Source: Porphyridium purpureum (lineage: Eukaryota > Rhodophyta > Bangiophyceae > Porphyridiales > Porphyridiaceae). Taken from it: a DNA stretch of 64,000 nucleotides. Within the stretch, counting starts at the first letter, position 1, and each line of letters starts with the position of its first letter. The translations under genes were made by a program, and so were the position numbers. Below the pieces are notes generated by a model. The model did not search any database and was not told the DNA's origin. It saw only the letters and a list, made by a program, of their open reading frames with translations. Positions 58,201 to 64,000 of the stretch are shown here, one piece after another. Where the stretch lies: positions 4,526,001 through 4,590,000 of the forward strand of contig VRMN01000001.1 in NCBI GenBank assembly GCA_008690995.1. Reading direction: 5' to 3'.

Positions 58201-60071
58201 CTAAGTATGCCAAAGCCCTAAAAAAATTGAGCGGAAAGTCGGAAAAGATGGAAGACCCAGACGCAGCGAGGATTGCGGTTCAAGCGTCGGAATACGTGAT
58301 GGAGATGGACGAAGCGCTACATACATTGCTTCAGTGCAAAGACATTGTTCCCGAAAGCATGCGATCGTGCATATCTCTTGATTGCGAAGGGACAAGCGAA
58401 TCCGAGCCTTGGTGTGATCGACTGAAAAGTATTCTGTCCTACCTCGTGTTTACATGTTGCATGGTGGATCAGAGCCGAGATTTGTCTATCGTAACTGCGG
58501 GCGATCGGTATCGGGGTGGTGCTTTGAGTTCAGCCACTTCCTGTCCTGAATTTCGTGATTTCAAAGTGCTCAAGCCCATTTCGCGCGGAGCGTTTGGTCG
58601 CGTCTATTTGGCACGGAAGAAGAAGACGAATGATCTTTTCGCCCTGAAAGTTTTGGAAAAGAAGCATATGTTGGACAAAAACATGGCAGATCGCGTACTG
58701 ACCGAGCGCACGATCCTTTCAGAGGTTTCAGATGCGTTTATTGTTCGTTTCTATTGGAGTTTCCAATCTCAGAATCGCTTGTACTTTGCCCTCGAATTTG
58801 TCCCAGGAGGTGACATGTACTCCTTGCTGTGCAACTTGGGGTTTTTGGACGAGTCGATTGCCAAGAGGTACATTGCCGAGACCGTGCATGCAGTGGACTA
58901 CCTTCACAAGCTGGGCATTGTGCACGGTGATCTAAAGCCGGATAATTTGCTCATCGCCCGCCATGGCCACATTAAGCTCACGGACTTTGGACTGTCGAAG
59001 TATCACACTGAACAAGGAATGGAGCCCAGTACGACGGAGAGTCAGAAGCGAATCGTGGTTCGCGATCCTCTTGGAAATACCCAATTTTCGCATCGAATCA
59101 AAGCAGGTCACGAGACCATGGCTTCCGGAAATTTGGTGGGCACGCCTGACTACCTCGCTCCAGAACTTCTTCTGGGCACAAGCGCGGGCTTCTCCGTGGA
59201 TTGGTGGGCTTTGGGTGTCATTCTGTACGAGTTTCTCATGGGAATTCCTCCGTTTCACGATGCGTCGCCTGAGAATATTTTCGAAAATATCCTAAGCAGC
59301 AACGTCGAATGGCCTGCTGTGCCTGATGAGATGTCGGCAGAGGCCTGCGATCTCATTCAGCGACTTCTCGATCGCAATCCAGAAACACGTATCGGGTCAA
59401 AAGGTGCTCATGAGATCAGGCAGCACCCCTTTTTTGACGGTGTACAATGGAACGATCTATTCAACCAAAAGGCTTTTTTCGTACCAGATACAATAGCTGA
59501 AGAGGACACAAGCTACTTCACCAGCCGTAATCCGATGGAGGCTCTCAGCTTTGACGCGGAGTACAACCCGAACGACCTCGAAAAGAAGATACAGGACGTA
59601 CTGGACCAGTTGAAGGCGAAGGAAGGGGAGGAAGCAGCACGCGCAGATATGCTGAGTCCGCGGGCCCGAATGGCAGGGCCGAACAGCCCAGTCGGACCGG
59701 TCAGTGGTGGCGGCAGCCTAGCAGGAGGAGAAGTCCTTTCACCATCTCGCCTTTCCAAGTCGCAGCTTCAGCCACGATTGAAAGGCATATCCCCTGCACC
59801 CCCCGCCGTCAAGGGAGTGAATGAGTTTGGTGTTGGGGGTCGCATTGATTCGATGATAATCGAGCGAACAAAGCTGAATGTGCGAAACATTTACGTATCA
59901 CGAGCCGAGAAGAAGGCGATGGAGAAGGCGAGAAGGGAAACTCAATTGATCCATGCTTCATCTGCGCATGATCAGGAAGTGCTGGCTGAAAGTGCCGACC
60001 CATTCACGTCATTTTCGTTCCAAAATATCCTGAACTTGCAGTCTCTCAATAAGGCGACCAAGGAGACTTAA
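55230..60071 (+). CDS. Large AGC kinase of the IRE/Greatwall-like (MAST-related) group
   Basis: 1,613 aa from the ATG at 55230. The long N-terminus is Ser-rich and disordered, with a nine-Asp run (about residue 140). A CCHC-type finger-like segment (CCICRICERYFHPEIFEVH..C, about 870) matches the small zinc-binding region of plant IRE kinases. The kinase domain (about 1109-1405) has the Gly loop ISRGAFGRVYLA, the VAIK-type Lys in FALKVLEK, the catalytic loop VHGDLKPDN, the DFG motif LTDFGLSKY, an inserted activation-loop segment, GTPDYLAPELLLG and IDs typical of AGC kinases (NPETRIGSKGAHEIRQHPFF). The catalytic loop reads HGD where nearly all kinases have HRD. The AGC C-tail follows, with a possible weak hydrophobic motif near the end (FTSFSFQNI). 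Plant IRE acts in root-hair growth, Greatwall in mitotic entry. Function here is open. Confidence 0.88.
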   Translation: MDDEEDFRAIDSSNDESDRLSEQHLQSAPPPGLVPRLVQGRDAHGPPAGHRAIDERNSGSHVDSIAAAQRKRREAPSFRLHRGLHSATTPLNEILYKGDIRTNSSGTGEAMPPGGSSERLMHSSVSLHDFEDDFGVRPLDDDDDDDDDTDSAKESDFGHGRLDNRVSGGVKPTTPQNWREKSDIAFSQAWPRNMDSGQTRNWSAVNVSRSRMQTPPTPAYIFSESHAFSSRRSSGPATPDATLAGFDSGTDPDSARRSTDNGVIQGHSESPTVHLTDETMTGFAAPVSSTTGRRSRPVDYQTSPPVPFRDMRNSNSVNLRTSPQRARVHQAWPEHGLQYDNLLLSCISLLEQVSVGVATFHASASNSSSNLQVAGGSKKSPNANRMMIDILRKLDVFIERLRESLNEERASTLLSAHPLLMEFDEFRLFFSAIQHTLPFELSPFVLHLGTILARLDQANRLRRTVPKSQPSHSAVYGRTANRASAWNAPSASGVAAPGSSQLAGSGAIGGFTDRNVSQVRGVHQMRLRSNTAAGAGSSKLQDLEIFQAKQSQSASDASSAYSLSSRTSPGSSPRGISKMEAKGSKIRDLSSPDLKSRKDSEVLSARGSVTGSLDTFSRTSPHSWRPVALADEGPTVGEEGAQTSRSRENMDVSPRKLVLEGRTLAPSYFDDDPERAVLSDDDIDDKHRRDGSGSARSRHGGIYSVSQSRHESWNRGRVQTISVDSPSASSMPEDYSPDSAAARVGFASTGSPDHTPLFSESATGEAIIKPGGFYSKQTRSSDLGNTPVRQLTPQSSQAQRRTLLQEDSEESEDSKTPPRQVRNSVRGSPCNVASEARETSSSAASSATVPASPVSTTDVLRGTSAADVTHCCICRICERYFHPEIFEVHSLVCGSAARALQMLLSRNGAMLRLANGIERFATRRKADNKYRTEKELETLQTVQTYCYLPNSNAAQLEDLLDESARKLLHNDKHLLSGIILPGLYLSRSTLSKYAKALKKLSGKSEKMEDPDAARIAVQASEYVMEMDEALHTLLQCKDIVPESMRSCISLDCEGTSESEPWCDRLKSILSYLVFTCCMVDQSRDLSIVTAGDRYRGGALSSATSCPEFRDFKVLKPISRGAFGRVYLARKKKTNDLFALKVLEKKHMLDKNMADRVLTERTILSEVSDAFIVRFYWSFQSQNRLYFALEFVPGGDMYSLLCNLGFLDESIAKRYIAETVHAVDYLHKLGIVHGDLKPDNLLIARHGHIKLTDFGLSKYHTEQGMEPSTTESQKRIVVRDPLGNTQFSHRIKAGHETMASGNLVGTPDYLAPELLLGTSAGFSVDWWALGVILYEFLMGIPPFHDASPENIFENILSSNVEWPAVPDEMSAEACDLIQRLLDRNPETRIGSKGAHEIRQHPFFDGVQWNDLFNQKAFFVPDTIAEEDTSYFTSRNPMEALSFDAEYNPNDLEKKIQDVLDQLKAKEGEEAARADMLSPRARMAGPNSPVGPVSGGGSLAGGEVLSPSRLSKSQLQPRLKGISPAPPAVKGVNEFGVGGRIDSMIIERTKLNVRNIYVSRAEKKAMEKARRETQLIHASSAHDQEVLAESADPFTSFSFQNILNLQSLNKATKET

Positions 60072-60093
60072 AACCGGTTTGTGGTGTGAAAAA

Positions 60094-61398
60094 TTAAAGC
60101 AGAAGATGTTGGCCTCGCCTTGGATTCAATGCATTCTGCTGTTGCAGGAACACGTATGCTGTGCACGTTGTGACGAGCGTGCTCAGTTGTGCGTTGAGGA
60201 CTTCCACTGAGTTGCCAATATTTTCCGACACCCATGGCTGTCGCACATTTCCCATCAAGCTTTCTGCAGCTGACGTAGCAGTCGTCGCATCAAGCGGCGG
60301 CGTGCATGGTGTCAGATGTGTACCCGGCAACAATCGGAAAAGAATGCGTGCCGCTTGAGCTCCACCATCCGGAAAACGTGACTGCAACATGCTCTGAAGT
60401 CGCTCGCTCTGATCGATCTGGTCACTTCCAAATTTGATTATCAAAGTATCAATTTGACTGTATCGGGTCGTGATCGCTTGTTCAACCGCAACCGGGTCAG
60501 GCTTAAACTCCTGGCCTTGCTCAAGAATGGAAAGCGCGTTTGCCATGTTCTCGAGAATGGCGCGAAAATTCTTTGGAAGCAGCCCGTTCAAGTACCCAAG
60601 CCGCTCCATCACGTTGCTGTTGTTCATCAGACCCATAGAAGCAAAGCCCTGCAAAACTGATGATAATTGCTCCGACGCCTTCAGCGCACGCATTCCGTCG
60701 ACTATATTTGCATACATTGGAATACTTCGTGACACGGGGAAATTATTGTACGACATGAGAATGTTTGCCACGCGCGGAGGACCGCGATTCTCAACTTGCA
60801 TTTGACCATCACACGCTGCAAGAACAAGAAGTTTTGCACCAAGCGAATGACCGACGCCCATAACAGGCACAAAAGGTTCGGGTCGGCTGCACAGCAGCGG
60901 CAGTACGTAGTCCGTGTAACATTCGTTGAACCCCGCAAAATTCCTTCGCGCAAGTATGTCCTGGTCCATGCTTACGGTCCCACACGTTGCTACAACGATG
61001 CAATTTGTTGCCTCACAGAATTGCTCCAGGAAGTTTCTGTAGTTCGCTGGCGAGAGTCCGAACCCGGGAATGAAATGGATTACGGCAGGGACGGGTTTCT
61101 GCATGTTCCCGGTCAAAAGCGCGACGGATACACCGTGAGTGTCAGGCAAGGTACCGTCCAAGTCCTTCCATGTCACAGTCTGCCGTGAGGAAGTGTCGTT
61201 GCTGTTTTCCGTGAAGCCCGACGATCTTGCGTTCGAAGCGGTCATGCGCACGAGTGCGGCGCTGCATGAGGTGCGGGCTCGCCGGGGCAGAGCCGGACTC
61301 GAGTTGCCCCGCACTAGCTGCGAATCCTGAACTGAAACGAAGGGCGCAGTTCCTGCACGCGGCGAGCGCTGCAGCACCCAGCTCTGAACAAATCCCAT
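60094..61398 (-). CDS. DUF1350-family alpha/beta hydrolase, plastid-targeted
   Basis: 434 aa from the ATG at 61398. The first 50-60 residues (MGFVQSWVLQRSPRAG...) are basic and Ser/Ala-rich with Phe at position 3, reading as a plastid transit peptide. The body starts with the strand-turn AVIHFIPGFGLSPANYRNFL, continues with NCIVVATCGTVSMDQDILAR and the nucleophile elbow GVGHSLGAKLLVL (G-H-S-L-G, about residue 180), then ANILMSYNNF. This order is typical of the DUF1350 family, found in cyanobacteria and plastid lineages. A catalytic Asp and His cannot be assigned with certainty; LLPGTHLTPC near the C-terminus is a good place for the His. Substrate unknown. Divergent with APC11, 258 bp between start codons. 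Confidence 0.82.
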   Translation of the reverse strand: MGFVQSWVLQRSPRAGTAPFVSVQDSQLVRGNSSPALPRRARTSCSAALVRMTASNARSSGFTENSNDTSSRQTVTWKDLDGTLPDTHGVSVALLTGNMQKPVPAVIHFIPGFGLSPANYRNFLEQFCEATNCIVVATCGTVSMDQDILARRNFAGFNECYTDYVLPLLCSRPEPFVPVMGVGHSLGAKLLVLAACDGQMQVENRGPPRVANILMSYNNFPVSRSIPMYANIVDGMRALKASEQLSSVLQGFASMGLMNNSNVMERLGYLNGLLPKNFRAILENMANALSILEQGQEFKPDPVAVEQAITTRYSQIDTLIIKFGSDQIDQSERLQSMLQSRFPDGGAQAARILFRLLPGTHLTPCTPPLDATTATSAAESLMGNVRQPWVSENIGNSVEVLNAQLSTLVTTCTAYVFLQQQNALNPRRGQHLLL

Positions 61399-61656
61399 CG
61401 CTTTCCAGTCGTGTGCTCCTGGCTGCGTCTCGAATCAACCCCGGAGACCGCGTTGTCCGAAAGCGTGGAGCCAGCTCAGCTCCTCGTCCTGCGCAAATCG
61501 GTCAACCGGTTTCGATCAAATTGGCGTGACACAGCGAGTACAGTCCCACCGCGAGGCAAATTCTTGTCGCTGAACTGATGTTCCGAGGATGGCTTGTGCC
61601 GAGGTGCAAGTCGCGGGCGAGGACGTGACGCGACGCGACGCGCGTGGGTATCCTCC

Positions 61657-61938
61657 ATGAAGATATCGGTACAGAGCGCGCGGGTAGTGTCCTCGTGGAC
61701 ATGGGGATGCACTGATGACACCTGCGGAATATGTCGCAATCAGTTTGACGGCTGCTGCCCTGATTGCAGGACGCCCGGGGATGACTGTCCAATCGTCTGG
61801 GGCGAGTGCTCGCACAGCTTTCACCTGCACTGCATCCTGAAGTGGATTGGCGGAGAGGATGAGCATGCGGACGGCGATAGCGCGAGACAGCTGTGCCCGA
61901 TGTGTCGTCGGGAGTGGAATTTCAGAAACGACCCCTGA
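61657..61938 (+). CDS. APC11: Anaphase-promoting complex RING subunit APC11
   Basis: 93 aa from the ATG at 61657 (MKISVQSARVVSSWTWG); upstream codons are open only to a GTG. The RING-H2 finger is complete: CGICRNQFDGCCPDC, then GDDCPIVWGECSHSFHLHCI, and CPMCRREW at the end, with the APC11-specific WTWG start and the extra Cys pair. An acidic insertion (GGEDEHADGDSARQ) lies before the last Cys pair. APC11 with APC2 forms the catalytic core of the anaphase-promoting complex, recruiting the E2 to ubiquitinate cyclins and securin. Length is close to human APC11 (84 aa). Confidence 0.95.
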   Translation: MKISVQSARVVSSWTWGCTDDTCGICRNQFDGCCPDCRTPGDDCPIVWGECSHSFHLHCILKWIGGEDEHADGDSARQLCPMCRREWNFRNDP

Positions 61939-62117
61939 CCTCATTTCGTGTCAACGACAATGACCCGGCGCGGCCTTACGTTGATGATTCAGGGGGCAAA
62001 GGCGCTGCTTTATTCGGAACATCCGGATGACAGACGGTGGGTTTTAGCTCTTCTGGAAGGGAAAAAAAAAGACATCAGAGGAATCTGCCGAGCTTTGTCT
62101 GTGCCAGGAATAGGTCA

Positions 62118-63218
62118 CTACTCGCGGGAAGGATCAGTACCCATGTCTGGCTCCATCGTCATCGCATCTTCAATAGCACGTTGCACAAAAGTCATCATTT
62201 TGTTGAGCACCACAAGTGCCAAATTCCCGTTCGGGTCCCACTGCAGCAAACTCGGCGCCAAACATAGAGCCAGATTTTGAGAGGTCATTTGCGTGATACA
62301 GAACCTACCGGCGATTCTGGCGAGGAGCGAGAACAGCCTAGCGACAAGATATGCACGCTTCTCGGACACCTCTACGCGCACAATTTCCAGAGTGGCCGAT
62401 AGTGCACGATAACCTGAACTTCTTTGATCTGGGATGCCCGTCATCTGCTGAATTACGGGAATAGATGAGGCAAGGGATGTGTCGGCGGCAGCGCCCGCGC
62501 CCTGTTCTTTATCTTGCTCCGCTTTGGCCCATGCTTGAAGGACGGCGATTGGCAAGAACGCGCCGTTTGCATGACGCATCCTGTCTTTGATTACGGCTGC
62601 TGCAACGTGTAGATCTGTCTGCAGAGGAATGCGCTCGCCTTGGCGCACTGTGAAAGCGTCAACCTCATCTTGGTCCGCACTGACAGCAAATAATCGCGGT
62701 TCTAGGTCGCCGCCGTTTGCTTCGAGAAAATCAATGCAAGCAGCAATCGTGAACTCGGTGGTTCCATCCCATTCGAAAACCTTTCGCTCAACCTTGGTGG
62801 TCAATGCATCACCGGATGTAGCCTTATTTCCCATGTTCCCACCTGTTGATGGCATGCGGTAATCATTGCGGGTACCGCCGTCATTGTGTATCGTTACGTT
62901 TGGGTTGAAGCACATTAAGGCCTTGCTGAAAATCCCTGTCCTTTGTCCTCGTGGGAGAGATTCAGGCCCAAAGTCAAGACCAGCACCAGCACCAGCACCA
63001 GCAGCTTTCTCATCGCCTTGTCCAGTTTGTGGCTGTCGGGTTGCTGATTTGCCGGAACCCTCTGTATGCGAGCGCAGGTTCTCGTTTGCTTGCAGGTCCT
63101 GGTTTTCTTGGTTTTCGACCATGCCGCCCTTATCCTTGCCGAAAATTGCGAGGGCCTCAGGCCTTCCGATCATGTTGGTGGCATGCTCGAAAGTTCCAGC
63201 GATGTGGGCGTCCGCCAT
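62118..63218 (-). CDS. RhoGAP-like domain protein with altered arginine finger
   Basis: 366 aa from the ATG at 63218. The N-terminal third is Gly/Ala/Gln-rich. The C-terminal half (about 150-350) follows the RhoGAP helical plan: ACIDFLEANGGDLEPRLFAV, then DLHVAAAVIKDRMRHANGAF, and the strongly conserved MTSQNLALCLAPSLL. The catalytic arginine finger normally lies in G-[LI]-[FY]-R-V-[SP]-G; here the equivalent is RLFAVSA, with Ala at the finger position. The protein may therefore bind Rho-family GTPases without stimulating hydrolysis, or the Arg just before LF may substitute. No PH, SH3 or other domain is visible. Confidence 0.75.
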   Translation of the reverse strand: MADAHIAGTFEHATNMIGRPEALAIFGKDKGGMVENQENQDLQANENLRSHTEGSGKSATRQPQTGQGDEKAAGAGAGAGLDFGPESLPRGQRTGIFSKALMCFNPNVTIHNDGGTRNDYRMPSTGGNMGNKATSGDALTTKVERKVFEWDGTTEFTIAACIDFLEANGGDLEPRLFAVSADQDEVDAFTVRQGERIPLQTDLHVAAAVIKDRMRHANGAFLPIAVLQAWAKAEQDKEQGAGAAADTSLASSIPVIQQMTGIPDQRSSGYRALSATLEIVRVEVSEKRAYLVARLFSLLARIAGRFCITQMTSQNLALCLAPSLLQWDPNGNLALVVLNKMMTFVQRAIEDAMTMEPDMGTDPSRE

Positions 63219-63719
63219 GGTGGCTGCCGCCGTGAGTCTGGCCGCCTCTTTCGCACCCCGACCAGGTTTCGCGTTCTGCGTATGGTACTATATCTAAGCA
63301 CGAGCTTATCCAGCACACGACCTGCCCGGTTGCCCACTTCAGCACCTGCGTGCCGTTGTGTCCTCTCTTCAGCTTTGTCGCCACCTGGCCAGATGGTCTT
63401 GACCTCGCTCATGACGCCTTGTTCTGTTCAGGGCGTGCATTGGCAGTCGTCAGAAAATTCGAATTTTGAAAGCGCTCGTTGCACTCTTTGTGGCGCTTTC
63501 AAGAGAAGTTGCCGTTTCAAACGCCCGGGGTGTACTGCTGGTACAGTTGACGTCGCTGGCATAAACGAAACCCTAACGCCCGCCCCAGATGGCAACTCTG
63601 GTGACCGAACGCTGTTTGGTGCCGCCGGCAGACTGGAGGCGACATTGCGCGCGCACGCTTTCCGAACACCGTCCAAGACGAAAGTCAGGGGGGAGGAGCC
63701 AGCGAGGCTGTCAACACTC
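63219..63719. other. Divergent promoter region between RhoGAP-like and lipoyl synthase genes
   Basis: 500 bp. A minus frame with an ATG at 63412 (MSEVKTIWPGGDKAEERTQR) is open for 80 codons but has no recognisable features and could be 5' UTR of the RhoGAP-like gene. Nothing else seen. Confidence 0.4.
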
Positions 63720-64000
63720 ATGTCCAGTCTCGTAGCTTTCGCAGCGGTGGCGGGAAAGCCTCTGGGTCGCAATGATACTGCACGTAACCTGCGTTGTCCT
63801 GTCTTGCGCGCCTGTGCAGATGCTGCCCCGTCTGTGCCGTCAGTAGGCGCGCCCATGCCGCCGGGCAGGCGGCCAAACTGGTTTCACGTACCTGCCCCGC
63901 AGAGAAGCACGCACGGGAAAAGTACCGCGAATCCAAAGACGCACTTCGACGAAGTGGAGCAGTCGTTGCGGGAGTTGAACCTGCACACCGTCTGTGAGGA
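63720..64000 (+). CDS. LIP1P: Lipoyl synthase (LipA), plastid-type, 5' part only
   Basis: The frame opens at the ATG at 63720 and runs off the window, giving 93 codons. Residues 1-45 (MSSLVAFAAVAGKPLGRND...) look like a plastid transit peptide with an early Phe. The mature start is diagnostic for lipoyl synthase: GRRPNWFHVPAPQ, then HFDEVEQSLRELNLHTVCEE, where the Cys begins the first [4Fe-4S]-binding motif (C-x4-C-x5-C) that must continue beyond the window. The enzyme inserts sulfur into octanoyl groups on E2 or H proteins using two Fe-S clusters and SAM. The plastid isoform serves plastid pyruvate dehydrogenase. An antisense frame at 63428-63856 overlaps it and is not called. Confidence 0.85.
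   Translation, partial: MSSLVAFAAVAGKPLGRNDTARNLRCPVLRACADAAPSVPSVGAPMPPGRRPNWFHVPAPQRSTHGKSTANPKTHFDEVEQSLRELNLHTVCE

Noticed and set aside
62930-63010. caccag trinucleotide-like repeat
   Set aside because: It encodes part of a Gly/Ala-rich stretch of the RhoGAP-like protein; a simple coding microsatellite.
63428-63856. Minus-strand ORF of 142 codons with an ATG
   Set aside because: It overlaps the clear lipoyl synthase N-terminus on the plus strand and has only low-complexity composition.

Overview
The window is nuclear DNA of a compact, intron-poor eukaryote. Inference: a unicellular red alga of the Porphyridium type. The evidence is long uninterrupted ORFs (up to 1,613 codons), several products with plastid-type leaders carrying Phe close to the N-terminus (ATP sulfurylase, a DUF1350 hydrolase, lipoyl synthase, a repeat protein), mitochondrial and peroxisomal proteins (PET117, an ABCB6/HMT1-like half transporter, PEX11), plant-type SHAQKYF-class MYB-like factors and an IRE-type AGC kinase. 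Genes lie on both strands in no operon-like order. No rRNA gene, convincing tRNA gene or CRISPR array was seen. Start codons were set to the first or best-supported ATG, because many open frames begin at non-ATG codons.

Left arm (1-25 kb). A four-TM protein (-), a membrane-anchored METTL24/FkbM-like methyltransferase (+), a large helical protein of unknown function (+), PET117 (-), a 1,363-aa protein with eight R-D/E-P-T-P-F + acid modules around a glyoxalase/VOC domain (-), a hemerythrin-like protein lacking most metal-binding His (-), a coiled-coil polytopic membrane protein (-), an 846-aa probably plastid-targeted disordered protein with repeated W-R-x-x-A-R motifs (+), an ABCB6/HMT1-type half transporter (+), a tiny mitochondrial-like membrane protein (-) and a MYB-like factor (-).

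Middle (25-46 kb). A transposon landing zone between the MYB gene and RAB2. An older Ty3-type LTR element (26291-43747) has two younger elements inserted in it, both in reverse orientation: a Ty1/copia element (29754-35510, apparently identical 221-bp LTRs, GGTAC target duplication) and a chromodomain-bearing Ty3 element (37078-43303, apparently identical 292-bp LTRs, TCGA duplication). To the right lie a 1.06-kb LTR-like block with minisatellites and a clean 418-bp solo LTR (AGTGA duplication) about 0.4 kb upstream of the RAB2 start codon.

Right arm (46-64 kb). RAB2 (+), PEX11 (-), a second short MYB-like factor (+), plastid ATP sulfurylase (-), a large IRE/Greatwall-like AGC kinase (+), a plastid DUF1350 alpha/beta hydrolase (-), APC11 (+), a RhoGAP-like protein without the usual arginine finger (-), and the 5' end of a plastid-type lipoyl synthase (+) running off the window.

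Most promising for something undescribed: the W-R-x-x-A-R repeat protein at 17.4-19.9 kb. Its motif resembles the W-[RK]-x-x-[LIVA] Rubisco-binding motif of green-algal pyrenoid proteins, so it is a candidate red-algal pyrenoid or Rubisco scaffold (inference only). Second is the R-D-P-T-P-F module protein at 8-12 kb.
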